A stretch of 64,000 bases of DNA from NCBI GenBank assembly GCA_017527625.1, contig JAFXPV010000093.1, positions 1-64,000 on the forward strand. The letters run 5' to 3'. Below the pieces are notes generated by a model. It was given only the letters and a program-made list of their open reading frames with translations. It had not been told where the DNA came from and did not search any database. This stretch comes from Bacteroidales bacterium (GTDB lineage: Bacteria; Bacteroidota; Bacteroidia; Bacteroidales; UBA932). Of the stretch, positions 22,367 through 31,698 are shown one piece after another (the stretch's first letter is position 1; every line of letters starts with the position of its first letter). The position numbers and the translations under genes were made by a program.

Positions 22367-24406
22367 TTATTTTGTCCCGACGCTCAGGCCGTTCTGCTCG
22401 AGAAGGGCTTCGGGGCGCGGGTCGCGACCTCTGAATTTGCGGTACAGGACATCTGCATCCTCGAGATTGCCTTTGGAGAGGATGTTTTCCCTGAAGGACG
22501 CGGCGGCCTCCTTGTTGAAGATGCCCTTCTCCTTGAAAAGGGAGAATGCGTCTGCTTCCAGCACTTCCGCCCATTTGTAAGAATAGTATCCGGCGGAGTA
22601 TCCTCCGGAGAATATATGCGTGAACTGGGGGGATATGGCTGTGCCTTCGATGACGGGCAGCACTTCTGCTGCGGCGAGTATCCTGTGCTCGAAGTCTGCG
22701 GCGCTTTCTTCGGGGGTGCACTGTGCGGTGTACCACGCCATATCAAGGGTGCCGAAGCGCAACTGGCGCACGAAGGCGTAGCCTGCCTGGAAGTTCTTGG
22801 CGGCCACGAGTTTGTCTATCAAGTCCTGGGGAATGGCATCCCCGGTTCTGTAGTGCCTTGCGAATGAGTTGAGCCACTGGGGTTCATAGCCCCAGTTTTC
22901 CATAAACTGTGAGGGAAGTTCCACGAAATCTCTTGCCACTGCGGTGCCGGTGAGTGAGGCGTATGAGCCTTCTGCCAGCAGGCCGTGCAGGCAGTGGCCG
23001 AATTCGTGAAGGAAGGTCGTGACTTCATAGTGGGTCAGCAGCGAGGGGGTGTCTCCGGCCGGTTTTGAAAAGTTCGTGACCAGCTGGACCAGCGGTCTGG
23101 TCTCGACGCCGTCTCTGATGCTCAGGTCGCGGAAGGAGGTCATCCAGGCGCCGCCGCGTTTGCTTTCGCGGGGGAAGAAATCCATATAGAGCAGACCCAG
23201 GTGCCGGTCGCCGTCCTTGACTTCGTAGACCTGGACGTCGGGGTGGTAGACGGGTATGTCTCCGCGGCGGATGAATGACAGTCCGTAGAGTGTTCCGGCA
23301 AGGCCGAATATGGCATCCCGGACGGCTTCGAGCTGGAAATAAGGCTTGAGAAGTTCGTCATTTACTGAATATTTCTCCGTGCGCAGTTTTTCTCCCCAGT
23401 AGCTGAAATCCCAGGGCATCAGCCGGCCTTCGAATCCGTTGGCTTCGGCGTAGGCCTGCAGCTCAGCTATCTCTTTGCGGGCGAACGGCAGGCATTTGGC
23501 CATCATATCGGCGATGAAGTCGTTCACGGTCTCTTTTGTCTTTGCCATCCTGTCCTCGATGGCATAGTCGGCGTATGTCCCATAGCCCAGCATCTGCGCC
23601 CTGCGCATATTCAGGTCCACTATCTGATGTATGTTGGCGTCGTTGTCGAAGTTGTCTGCTATGCAGCGGGAGCTGTAGGCTCTCCACAGTTTTTCGCGAA
23701 GGTCGCGCTTTGAACTGTACTGCATAAAGGGCATAAATGAGGGACGGTCCAGGGTGAAGACCCAGCCTGTCTTGCCGCGGCTTGCAGCTTCGGCTGCCGC
23801 TGATTCTTTAACGAAGTCGGGCAGGCCGGCTGTCTGGGCTTCGTCAGTCAGGTCGAGAGTATATGCGTTGGTGGCTCCGAGGACGTTCTTGCCGAAGCGC
23901 AGGGATGCGAGCGAGAGTTCTTCCGACATCTTGCTGAATGTCTGTTTGTCTTCTGTCGGGAGGTTGGCGCCGTTGCGGGCGTAAGCCTTGTAGGTTTCGC
24001 TGAGCAGCCGGCTGTCTTCTTCATTCAGACCGAGGCTGTCCCTTTTTTCGTATACAGCCTTGATTCTGGAGAACAGTTTCTCGTTGAGCGACACATACAT
24101 ACTGAATTCGGTCAGCTTGGGGGTTATGTCCTCCGCGATCTGCTGCATCTCGCTGTCTGTGCAGGCTTCGTTGAGGTTGAAGAATATCTGCTCCACAGAG
24201 TTCAGCTGCTTTCCGCAGAGTTCCAGGGCCTGCACCGTGTTTTCAAAATCAGGCTCGGCGCTGTTTTCAATAATTGCATCCACCTCGGCCTTCGCCTGTT
24301 TCAGCGCTTCTTCGAATGCGGGAATGTAGTGTCTGTTTTCAATTGTGTCAAAAGCTGGCGCTCCGAAGGGAAGTCCCGACTCCGTCAGCAAAGGATTTTC
24401 GTTCAT
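22367..24406 (-). CDS. M3-family zinc metallopeptidase (oligopeptidase A/peptidyl-dipeptidase type)
   Basis: A 679-residue enzyme of the thimet-oligopeptidase family. The zinc site HEFGH lies in FLHEFGHCLHGLL at about residues 464-474, and the third ligand Glu lies in DFVELPSQFMENW downstream. No signal peptide is present, so it probably degrades short peptides in the cytosol. Length matches Dcp/PrlC. The start ENPLLTESGLPFGAPAFD is typical of the Dcp branch. OpdA and Dcp cannot be told apart with certainty here. Confidence 0.93.
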   Translation of the reverse strand: MNENPLLTESGLPFGAPAFDTIENRHYIPAFEEALKQAKAEVDAIIENSAEPDFENTVQALELCGKQLNSVEQIFFNLNEACTDSEMQQIAEDITPKLTEFSMYVSLNEKLFSRIKAVYEKRDSLGLNEEDSRLLSETYKAYARNGANLPTEDKQTFSKMSEELSLASLRFGKNVLGATNAYTLDLTDEAQTAGLPDFVKESAAAEAASRGKTGWVFTLDRPSFMPFMQYSSKRDLREKLWRAYSSRCIADNFDNDANIHQIVDLNMRRAQMLGYGTYADYAIEDRMAKTKETVNDFIADMMAKCLPFARKEIAELQAYAEANGFEGRLMPWDFSYWGEKLRTEKYSVNDELLKPYFQLEAVRDAIFGLAGTLYGLSFIRRGDIPVYHPDVQVYEVKDGDRHLGLLYMDFFPRESKRGGAWMTSFRDLSIRDGVETRPLVQLVTNFSKPAGDTPSLLTHYEVTTFLHEFGHCLHGLLAEGSYASLTGTAVARDFVELPSQFMENWGYEPQWLNSFARHYRTGDAIPQDLIDKLVAAKNFQAGYAFVRQLRFGTLDMAWYTAQCTPEESAADFEHRILAAAEVLPVIEGTAISPQFTHIFSGGYSAGYYSYKWAEVLEADAFSLFKEKGIFNKEAAASFRENILSKGNLEDADVLYRKFRGRDPRPEALLEQNGLSVGTK

Positions 24407-24430
24407 CGGTCAAAAGTTTTTTCGGCTGAC

Positions 24431-24438
24431 CAAAAATA
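24431..24438 (-). promoter_or_regulatory. Candidate -7 box of the M3 peptidase gene
   Basis: TATTTTTG on the minus strand matches TAnnTTTG and lies 24 bases from the ATG, between it and the upstream zinc-ribbon gene. No -33 TTTG is clear. Confidence 0.5.
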
Positions 24439-24453
24439 GCAAAAAAAGCTCAG

Positions 24454-24795
24454 TCAGTCTTTTTCGATAGTGATGTTATCGTGTTTGTCTGCGGAATATG
24501 TGAATTCATAACAACGGTAAGTCGTTCTGCCCAGCCTGTTTCTGCTGGAAGAAGTATAATAGCCGAAATCGAACCTTTCCTCTTCCAGCAGGTTTTTCGA
24601 GACGGTCGTCCTGCCGTCAGAATACAAGTTGTCGAGAATCCTTCTGTTTGACGCAAGCTTTCTGTTAACATATGAGATAACATTTCTCGCCTTACGATAG
24701 AGCTTGTTGTTATAAGTATTGCGGCACATATCACTGCAGAATTTCTTGTCGCTGCGTCCTTCCATTTCGGCTCCGCATTCAAGGCATTTTCTCAT
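24454..24795 (-). CDS. Small zinc-ribbon protein of unknown function
   Basis: A 113-residue basic protein. The N-terminal CLECGAEMEGRSDKKFCSDMC gives a C-x2-C...C-x3-C zinc site, followed by RNTYNNKLYRKAR. Similar small zinc proteins with the KKFCSDxCRNxxNN motif are common in Bacteroidales. The C-terminal half (RTTYRCYEFTYSADKHDN) has no known motif. A nucleic-acid-binding role is possible because of the zinc ribbon and the charge, but nothing more can be said. It has a strong promoter of its own. Confidence 0.85.
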   Translation of the reverse strand: MRKCLECGAEMEGRSDKKFCSDMCRNTYNNKLYRKARNVISYVNRKLASNRRILDNLYSDGRTTVSKNLLEEERFDFGYYTSSSRNRLGRTTYRCYEFTYSADKHDNITIEKD

Positions 24796-24827
24796 AATCA
24801 GTCCTCCTTTTTTCCGGTAATACTGTC

Positions 24828-24858
24828 CAAAGCTATCGTTTTGGGCGCTTGTTTCAAA
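24828..24858 (-). promoter_or_regulatory. Promoter of the zinc-ribbon gene
   Basis: On the minus strand TTTG (24855-24858), 19 bases, TAGCTTTG (24828-24835) is a full consensus match, 32 bases before the ATG. The rest of 24859-25006 holds only a small TTTCCG/CGGAAA hairpin (24876-24891) and a poor -7-like CCTTTG before ssb. Confidence 0.75.
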
Positions 24859-25006
24859 TACGGGAACAGACAGTTTTTCCGATGACGGAAATGTATGCGC
24901 GATTCCGGATTTTCAGCATCGAAATTAAGCGGATATAAATGCTTAGAGTATGGTTAGGCCCGTTTCGACGCATTTCCTTTGCCCCCGGACATAAAACAAA
25001 AGCATT

Positions 25007-25411
25007 ATGGAAAATTCAATCAACAGAGTGGAGCTTCTGGGCCGGATCGGCCAGAACCCGAAAATCATGACTTGCGGAGATTCGCAGATGGCGAGGTTCT
25101 CTATCGCTACCAATGAAAGATTCAAGGACCGGAGCGGAGTCTTGAAAGAAGAAACGACGTGGCACAACGTGACAGTATGGGCGTCGAGGAACACAGATGA
25201 TTTCCGACTACTTAAAAAGGGAGTGCTGGTACACGTAGTTGGAAAGATCAGGAATGCCAAGTACCAGAATGCCGAAGGCGAAGACAGGTACTTCACTGAG
25301 GTGTCTGCGACCAGGATGAATATCCGCCGTGAGAACCTCCAGGGCGTCCAGGGGCCGATTCCTGATGTTATGATGCCGCAGGGCCTTGTTCCAGGCTATT
25401 CAATTAACTAA
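25007..25411 (+). CDS. ssb: Single-stranded DNA-binding protein
   Basis: A 134-residue OB-fold protein. NRVELLGRIGQNPKI, MARFSIATNERF, TTWHNVTVW and KGVLVHVVGKIRN are the conserved strands. The acidic C-terminal DDDIPF-type tip used to recruit repair proteins is absent; the protein ends VPGYSIN. This suggests an accessory SSB and not the main replication SSB. It precedes the fimbrial locus by 27 bases, but a functional link is doubtful. Confidence 0.92.
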   Translation: MENSINRVELLGRIGQNPKIMTCGDSQMARFSIATNERFKDRSGVLKEETTWHNVTVWASRNTDDFRLLKKGVLVHVVGKIRNAKYQNAEGEDRYFTEVSATRMNIRRENLQGVQGPIPDVMMPQGLVPGYSIN

Positions 25412-25438
25412 ACAAACCATCCTGCCGGAAGTGGACCG

Positions 25439-26011
25439 ATGAAAAAAAGACTTGTACATACCTCAGCCGTGATACTTTGCATCCTGTGCTTTTCGCGGGG
25501 TGAAGCGTCAGCTCAGCGATGGTCCATAGGGACGAATGTAGTGGATTACATCAATATGGGAACCATAAATGCGGAGAGCAGCGTCGCTATCGCGCAGCAT
25601 TATTCTTTCAATGCAGGTATCAGGTTCAATCCCTGGACTTTTAACTATGGTGATGTCGACAGACAATTTGAAAACAGGAAGAAGTGCCTGTATGCTGGCG
25701 TAAGGTTCTGGCCCTGGCACATCTATTCGGGATGGTGGGCAGCCCTTCAGCTGCAGTATCAGGAATATAACCGGGGTGGAGCCTTCATCAAGCAGTCCGA
25801 AGAGGGCGATGCATACGGCGTAGGTTTCTCGCTGGGATATACTCTGATGATCCACAAGTCGATCAACATAGAATTCGGTGCCGGTGCGTGGACGGGTGGA
25901 GCTGCGTATACTGCTTATTCCTGCCCGCATTGCGGAAAGATAGTAGACCAGGGCAGCAAGTTCTTCTTCTGGCCGAACAATGTAATGGTGTCGTTGGTAT
26001 ACATCCTTTAG
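25439..26011 (+). CDS. DUF3575 protein, fimbrial-locus outer-membrane component
   Basis: A 190-residue protein with a signal peptide ending ASAQ and alternating strands ending VMVSLVYIL, consistent with a small beta-barrel. RWSIGTNVVDYINMGTINAE and KKCLYAGVRFWPWHIYSGWW are DUF3575 signatures. A CPHCGK pair (Cys near 162 and 165) lies in a loop. DUF3575 genes commonly open Mfa/Fim type V pilus loci in Bacteroidales, and that is the position here. The molecular role is not established. Confidence 0.85.
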   Translation: MKKRLVHTSAVILCILCFSRGEASAQRWSIGTNVVDYINMGTINAESSVAIAQHYSFNAGIRFNPWTFNYGDVDRQFENRKKCLYAGVRFWPWHIYSGWWAALQLQYQEYNRGGAFIKQSEEGDAYGVGFSLGYTLMIHKSINIEFGAGAWTGGAAYTAYSCPHCGKIVDQGSKFFFWPNNVMVSLVYIL

Positions 26012-26023
26012 CATATACATCGG

Positions 26024-26524
26024 ATGAAAAAGATATACAGGGCAATAATATTTATAGCGTTGACCGTCAGTCTCTTTCCTCAAGAGGCCGGAGCTCAGTT
26101 CGTGCTCGGGACCAAAGGCGGAGCCGTAACATTGGCCGGTCTTGAGGCTTGCCTGCCGAGCGTGGCTCTGACTGTGGGTAAACAGATGAAGATGACATCG
26201 CTCGAGGCAGATTTCGGTTACTGCTCCGCCGCAGCCTATATCGACCTGTCTTGTCTGCTGAGGATATACGGAAACAAAGACCACTCTATGAATGTATATC
26301 TCGGAGCTGGACTGACAACAGAAATAAGGTTGCCTGAATATGGCGAAAATGAATTGATGGCGGGTGCATTCCCGCTCCTGCAGGCTGAGAAATACATATC
26401 AAGGCGTATTTCCCTGTATGCAGATGTAAGGACGCCCTATATGTTCTTTGTGGATGGCGACAGGATGTCTGCCCGCTTCGCTGCAGGAATCAGATGTCTG
26501 TTTTATAAGGAGGAAAAAAGATGA
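26024..26524 (+). CDS. Small outer-membrane beta-barrel-like protein of the fimbrial locus
   Basis: A 166-residue secreted protein (signal peptide ending AGAQ) with strand-rich sequence: FVLGTKGGAVTLAGLE, SLEADFGYCSAAAYIDLS, MNVYLGAGLTTEIRL and SARFAAGIRCLF. I do not recognise a named family. It begins 12 bases after the DUF3575 gene and overlaps the next by 4 bases, so it belongs to the fimbrial operon and may help pilin export or anchoring. Confidence 0.7.
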   Translation: MKKIYRAIIFIALTVSLFPQEAGAQFVLGTKGGAVTLAGLEACLPSVALTVGKQMKMTSLEADFGYCSAAAYIDLSCLLRIYGNKDHSMNVYLGAGLTTEIRLPEYGENELMAGAFPLLQAEKYISRRISLYADVRTPYMFFVDGDRMSARFAAGIRCLFYKEEKR

Positions 26525-28581
26525 GCAGACGGTTTAGCAATTCGATAGTTGTTGTAGTGCTGCTAGCGGCGTGCCTGAATGCGGATGCCCAGAGCGCTGT
26601 CGCTTCTTCCCGAGGCGGAAGGGATGGCTGGTCCAGCGTATATGAATACTACCGGGACAGCGTCTATCGCGTCAGGAACCCCCAGGGAAAGCTCGATGCG
26701 ATAAGGGAGAACAACACGAATGCCGGAATATCACTGACCAACGAAAGTCAACTTCCGGATTTGGAGTACCGCTCAAAAATGAAGGATACGCTTCAGATTC
26801 TGGACATTTATGGTCGTCAGACTTTCCTGATGAAAGCGGTCAGGGATGATGAGACAGGGGAAATGCTGGCCAATGAAGTTCTTGATGCCGCAGTCGTCTC
26901 CGCCCGTTTCAGGAATGTGGCGGAACGGCACGGCAAAGTGGCGATCCAGTTCGACATCAGGGTTCCGCACACTATGATGGACAAAAAATGGCAGCTCCGC
27001 TTCGATCCGGACCTGTACATTCTTGAAGACAGCGTGCGGCTAGACCCTGTGATTATTACAGGAAGAGGCTACCGGAAGGCTCAGTTACGTGGCTATCAGC
27101 AGTATGAGCGTTTCCTTTCCAGAATCGTTTCGGACACGACGGCATTCATCAACCTTCGGCAGCTTGAACTGTTCATCGAACGCAACATACCTCAGCTGTA
27201 TGCTTTCAAGAAAGATTCTTCGGAGGTGTCAGACGAGATGTTCTATTCTTACTACGGCGTCAGCGAAGCCAAGGCTGTGGAACATTATACCAACAAGCTG
27301 GCCCGCAAACGGAACCACTATCGTATGCTCCTGAAGCAGAGGATGTACGAGAAGTATGTGAAAGCGCCCATCGTTGCCGAGGGCATACGTCTGGACACGG
27401 TGCTGGTTGATATGAACGGAGATTTCACGTATTGCTATTCCCAGCAGATCGACACCAGGCCGAAGCTGAGAAAAGTGGATATAGTCTTGTCCGGGGCAAT
27501 TTATGAGCAGGAGAAGAAACTGTATTCTATTCCTCGCGGCGAACCGCTTTCTTTCTATATCTCTTCGGTCTCTATGTTTGCCGACCAGACGGAAAGATAC
27601 CTGACCGAAGTGGTGGAAAGGAAAGTCAGCGCAAGCGCTTCGTATGATATAGTCTTTCAAGTAGCAAGAGCAGACGTCAGAAGTGACCTTGCAGGCAACG
27701 CGGAGGAGATCGGCAATATCAAGAAGCAGCTGGTCAGCCTGATTGGGAATGAGGTTTTCGAGCTGGATTCGATACGTGTGACGGCGACTGCTTCACCTGA
27801 GGGGAAATACAGGCAGAATGAGAAGCTTTCCCAGAGGCGTTCCGAATCCGTATCGAAATACTTCCGCTCGTGGATGAGGCACTATCGGGACTCCCTCGAG
27901 GCAGCAAGGGGATTCAGTGTCGATGAAAACGGCAGGATGGTCAAAGAGTCAGTGCCTGACATTGCCTTCCAGAGCGACATAAATGCTGAAAACTGGAAAG
28001 GACTTGACGAGCTGGTCGGTATCGACGACAACCTGTCAGATGATGATAAACAGAACTATTACAGACTGGCAGATATCGAAGATTCTGACGTCAGGGAGTC
28101 AAGGATGAAGCAGCAAAGGTATTACAAGTACCTCAAGGATGAGCTGTATCCAAAGTTGCGTACCGTTTCGTTTGATTTCTATCTGCACCGGAAAAGTATG
28201 GCGAAAGACACTGTCCATACAACAGTTCTGGACACCATCTATATGCAAGGCGTGGATGCGATCAGGAACCGTGATTATGAAGCAGCCTTGATGTTGCTGG
28301 CGCCATACCAGGATTACAATACGGCGGTGGCGTATGTCGCACTGGACCGTAACCGGAGTGCACTGGACATACTGAGCAAGTGCGAACAGACTGCGCAAGT
28401 CAATTACCTGCTTGCTCTGCTTTACTCCAGGCTGGGCGATGAGACGAAAGCTGTACAACACTATATGACTTCCTGCAGTCAGGATCAGTCATATATCCAC
28501 AGGGGCAATCTTGACCCTGAAATATCAGCGCTGATAGCGCTGTATGGTCTGAACAAAAGAGAAGACGAAGACATTTATTAA
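26521..28581 (+). CDS. OmpA-like domain protein with C-terminal TPR, fimbrial locus
   Basis: A 686-residue exported protein (signal peptide ending NADAQ). Residues about 80-330 are strand-rich with a DUF3868-like character (RNVAERHGKVAIQFDIRVPH, WQLRFDPDLYIL). Around 415-450 there is an OmpA/Pal-type peptidoglycan-binding segment (TATASPEGKYRQNEKLSQRR). The last 150 residues hold TPR-like helices (YEAALMLLAPYQDYNTAVAY). OmpA-family proteins of this kind lie in Bacteroides fimbrial loci, probably fixing the assembly apparatus to the wall. Confidence 0.8.
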   Translation: MSRRFSNSIVVVVLLAACLNADAQSAVASSRGGRDGWSSVYEYYRDSVYRVRNPQGKLDAIRENNTNAGISLTNESQLPDLEYRSKMKDTLQILDIYGRQTFLMKAVRDDETGEMLANEVLDAAVVSARFRNVAERHGKVAIQFDIRVPHTMMDKKWQLRFDPDLYILEDSVRLDPVIITGRGYRKAQLRGYQQYERFLSRIVSDTTAFINLRQLELFIERNIPQLYAFKKDSSEVSDEMFYSYYGVSEAKAVEHYTNKLARKRNHYRMLLKQRMYEKYVKAPIVAEGIRLDTVLVDMNGDFTYCYSQQIDTRPKLRKVDIVLSGAIYEQEKKLYSIPRGEPLSFYISSVSMFADQTERYLTEVVERKVSASASYDIVFQVARADVRSDLAGNAEEIGNIKKQLVSLIGNEVFELDSIRVTATASPEGKYRQNEKLSQRRSESVSKYFRSWMRHYRDSLEAARGFSVDENGRMVKESVPDIAFQSDINAENWKGLDELVGIDDNLSDDDKQNYYRLADIEDSDVRESRMKQQRYYKYLKDELYPKLRTVSFDFYLHRKSMAKDTVHTTVLDTIYMQGVDAIRNRDYEAALMLLAPYQDYNTAVAYVALDRNRSALDILSKCEQTAQVNYLLALLYSRLGDETKAVQHYMTSCSQDQSYIHRGNLDPEISALIALYGLNKREDEDIY

Positions 28582-28601
28582 AAACACTTAAACAATTAGA
28601 A

Positions 28602-29606
28602 ATGAAAAAACAATTATTGATTATCGCGGCTCTGGCTATGATTACCTGTGCCTGCGACAAGGAAAACCAGTGCAAGACCTGTAAAGAAGGGAAACCCGTC
28701 GAGGTCACAGTCCAGATCAACGGAACATCGATGACCAAAGCCACGGGAAACACTTATGCGAACGAATCCAAGGTAAACAGCCTCCAGGTGCTGGCATTTG
28801 ACACAAATGGTGAGATCGAAGCATACCGGAGCGTTGATAACGAAATGAGTCTGACGCTTATGGCTACGTCGGGAGAGAAAACGGTATGGGCAGTAGTCAA
28901 TGCCCCTTCACTTGAAAATGTCACAACGCTGGATGAATTGAGCAGTACGCTGACCCGGCTTGAAGACAATGCTCTCGACAGTTTTGTGATGACGGGGTCT
29001 GTCTCGGAGGAATTGACGGACGGCGCCGTTCTGGCAATCACAGTAAAACGTATCGTAGCCCGTGTATCAGTAGCCAAGATAACTAGGGCTTTCCCTGATA
29101 CGCCGACTTATGAGGGTAAGACACTGAAAGTTACCGGCATCTATATGCTCAACGTAGCGGGTGCGGTAAACTACGCCCTCACAGGAGAGCCGTCAGAGTG
29201 GTACAATAAATTGAATCACGAAGATGCAGTGGCCGATGCCTTTCTGTATGATGCTCTTGACCAGACCATTGAAAACAATGCTTCGTATGAAGTTGAACAC
29301 GCATACTATCCATATCCCAACAGTGTTGCGGCAAGCGTGAAAGATCTTGATGATGAGAACAGAGGTACCTGGAGCGGCAGGAAGTCAATCCTTTGCATCG
29401 AAGTGGAATTTGACGGAGTGAGCGGGTATTATCCCATTGAACTGCCTGTCATTGAGCGCAACAAAACCTATACAATCGACGAGGTAGTGATAACCCGTTC
29501 TCCTACAGACAAACCATATGATCCCATCGACACCGGAGTGGCAACTGTAAGCATCACCGTCGAAGAATGGGAACTTGGACTCAGTCTAGGCACAGTCACT
29601 ATTTAG
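28602..29606 (+). CDS. Mfa1/FimA-type fimbrillin, lipoprotein precursor
   Basis: A 334-residue precursor. The signal peptide ends in ITCAC, where Cys16 or Cys18 could be lipidated. A T-K-A motif (45-47) sits where Arg-specific proteases cut P. gingivalis FimA (R46-A47). Then come fimbrillin strands KVNSLQVLAFD, KRIVARVSVAKI, GIYMLNVAGAVNY, HAYYPYPN and the C-terminal strand VEEWELGLSLGTVTI. Pilins of this class polymerise at the cell surface by strand exchange after lipoprotein export and proteolysis. It is one of three fimbrillins here; whether it is shaft or tip cannot be decided. Confidence 0.87.
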   Translation: MKKQLLIIAALAMITCACDKENQCKTCKEGKPVEVTVQINGTSMTKATGNTYANESKVNSLQVLAFDTNGEIEAYRSVDNEMSLTLMATSGEKTVWAVVNAPSLENVTTLDELSSTLTRLEDNALDSFVMTGSVSEELTDGAVLAITVKRIVARVSVAKITRAFPDTPTYEGKTLKVTGIYMLNVAGAVNYALTGEPSEWYNKLNHEDAVADAFLYDALDQTIENNASYEVEHAYYPYPNSVAASVKDLDDENRGTWSGRKSILCIEVEFDGVSGYYPIELPVIERNKTYTIDEVVITRSPTDKPYDPIDTGVATVSITVEEWELGLSLGTVTI

Positions 29607-29630
29607 AATCACCACTAAAAAATAACAACG

Positions 29631-30677
29631 ATGAAAAAAACAATATTATCAGCTGCCTTTGCAGCTCTGATGCTCTTCACCTCGTGTGATGAGAAGATCG
29701 ACGTCCCTTCACAGGCAAGTGCGCAGAAGGTGATTCTCGATGTCACAATTGTTCCTGACGGCAATCCCACCAAGGCAATCGGCACGGTGAATACCGGCGC
29801 CAGCAACAATGACACAGAAGGAGAGACGAAAATATCCACACTGCAGATATTCGTATTTGCAGGTGACGTAAGAGACGGATACGTATCCAAGAATGTCACT
29901 ACAAGCGCGCAGGTGGAATGTACGGCAGGCACGCGTGACATTTATTGCATCGTAAATGGTCCGGCTACGCTCAACTCCATCGTCTCCAAGACGGCATTGC
30001 TGGCGACTGTGTCCACATTGGTCAACAACCACGATAATTTCGAGATGGTGGGATTTAAAACGGGCCAGACTATTTCAACGAACAGCAGCGTCTCCATCCC
30101 GGTAAACCGTATCGCTTCCAAGATTGTCGTAAAAAGTATTGAAAATGCACTTCGTTCGGGCGGGCCGATTGCAATCAAAAAAGTGTATATCACCAATGTC
30201 GCAGGACAGTTCAACTACGGTCTCGATACCTATGCTGCCGCATCAGGGACGTGGTATAACAAGGGTGGATACCGTGCCAACGGCAGTATCGGTAATTTCA
30301 CCCAGGACATTTTTACGGTGAACGTGGCTGCAGGGTCGACCTATGAAACCAATCATTACTTCTATGCGTACCCTAACAACTATCCCCAGGCGGATTATAA
30401 CGCTACGTGGGCGCCCAAGAGGACAATGCTGGTAGTCCAGATACAGTATAACGGCAAGTTGTACGACTATCCTGTAGACCTGGGAGTTGACCTCGAAAGC
30501 AACAAGATGTATGTGATCAACAACCTCAAACTGGTCAATCTGGGCAACCTGGATGACGGAAACGAGGGTGGTGCAGACGAAGAGAATCCCGTAACCGGAG
30601 TCACGGCCCAAGTTACTATTGACATAAAGGATTGGACGGTAGTGACACTTGGAACCAACGGAGGAATAACCATTTAG
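29631..30677 (+). CDS. Mfa1/FimA-type fimbrillin, lipoprotein precursor
   Basis: A 348-residue precursor with lipobox LFTSC (Cys19) and T-K-A at 47-49. Fimbrillin strands are KISTLQIFVFAG, PVNRIASKIVVKSI, KKVYITNVAGQFNYG, NHYFYAYPNNYPQ and a last strand IDIKDWTVVTLGTNGGITI, very like the preceding gene's end. It has the best balance of length and conserved strands for a major shaft subunit, but this is inference. The gap to the previous gene is 24 bases. Confidence 0.88.
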   Translation: MKKTILSAAFAALMLFTSCDEKIDVPSQASAQKVILDVTIVPDGNPTKAIGTVNTGASNNDTEGETKISTLQIFVFAGDVRDGYVSKNVTTSAQVECTAGTRDIYCIVNGPATLNSIVSKTALLATVSTLVNNHDNFEMVGFKTGQTISTNSSVSIPVNRIASKIVVKSIENALRSGGPIAIKKVYITNVAGQFNYGLDTYAAASGTWYNKGGYRANGSIGNFTQDIFTVNVAAGSTYETNHYFYAYPNNYPQADYNATWAPKRTMLVVQIQYNGKLYDYPVDLGVDLESNKMYVINNLKLVNLGNLDDGNEGGADEENPVTGVTAQVTIDIKDWTVVTLGTNGGITI

Positions 30678-30681
30678 AAGA

Positions 30682-31683
30682 ATGGATAAGTGTTTGTTTG
30701 CTGTATTGTGCGGCTTGATGCTGTTTTGCCCGGCCTGTGACAGGCCGCAGGCAGGCGCGTCGTCGGAAACATTCGGCGTGACGTTCGTCCTGGACAGTGA
30801 TGGCGCGGGGTCAACCCGCGCTGCCACTGCCGTGGACGAGGCCTCCATCGAGAATGCGTGCCTCTACTTCGTAGGTGCTGCCGGTGCCGTAGTGGATGCC
30901 GTGCCTGTGGCGGGCAATACTGTGTTCAGGAATTTTGAGGCCGGGACATACAAAGTATATGCAGTAGCCAATTGCGGCACGACTGTGAGTTCCTTCTCGT
31001 GGGAGAGTGAGATAAACGGATATGTACGTTCTCTTGCTTCAGAAGCTGGTGCCTTCTCGATGGTAGCGGCCAAATCCTTCAGTGTGCCTGAAGATAAGAC
31101 CTGCAGCCTGACAGCTGAACGTCTTGTCTCAAAAGTCGAGATAGACAAGATCAGCGTCGATTTTTCACAATATCCGGACCTCACGGCTAAGACCTTTACC
31201 ATAGACAGTATATATCTTGTCAATGTAGCTGGACAGTCGACTCTTGCAGACGGCATAGACTACATTCCGCCGGCATCTTCGTGGATAAACAAACGCGGCT
31301 ATACGCAAAGTCAGTCAGACGCTTTGGTGTGCGAGGCGGTAAGACGGACAGTGACGCGATCCAGTCCCCATACGGTTCCTCACTACTTCTACTGTTACCA
31401 GAACAACACTTCGACGGATTCCCACGCTGCAGCCTGGAGTGCGAGGCACACACGACTTGTCGTTGCGTGCACTCTCGGCACGGCAAAAACCTATTATCCG
31501 ATTGACATAACCGGACCAGGCGGCAGGCTTGCCAGAAACTGCAGATATGTAATAAATGAACTTGTCATAACCGATTTCGGCAGCAGCGGACCCGATCAGG
31601 AAATAACCGGTTCAATGCCGTATCACTTCTCTTCACAAGTGAAGACGTGGGAAGGGACACATACAGTAAGTGAGAGATTTTAA
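30682..31683 (+). CDS. Fimbrillin-like subunit with divergent C-terminus
   Basis: A 333-residue lipoprotein precursor (FCPAC, Cys19) with T-R-A at 45-47. Strands SIENACLYFVGAAG, AERLVSKVEIDKI, DSIYLVNVAGQ and HYFYCYQNN match the other two fimbrillins. Its end is different: VKTWEGTHTVSERF replaces the TVTI/GITI strand. A changed last strand suggests a terminal or minor subunit that does not pass on strand exchange in the same way. It begins 4 bases after the previous gene. Confidence 0.82.
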   Translation: MDKCLFAVLCGLMLFCPACDRPQAGASSETFGVTFVLDSDGAGSTRAATAVDEASIENACLYFVGAAGAVVDAVPVAGNTVFRNFEAGTYKVYAVANCGTTVSSFSWESEINGYVRSLASEAGAFSMVAAKSFSVPEDKTCSLTAERLVSKVEIDKISVDFSQYPDLTAKTFTIDSIYLVNVAGQSTLADGIDYIPPASSWINKRGYTQSQSDALVCEAVRRTVTRSSPHTVPHYFYCYQNNTSTDSHAAAWSARHTRLVVACTLGTAKTYYPIDITGPGGRLARNCRYVINELVITDFGSSGPDQEITGSMPYHFSSQVKTWEGTHTVSERF

Positions 31684-31698
31684 TAATCAGGAATAACA

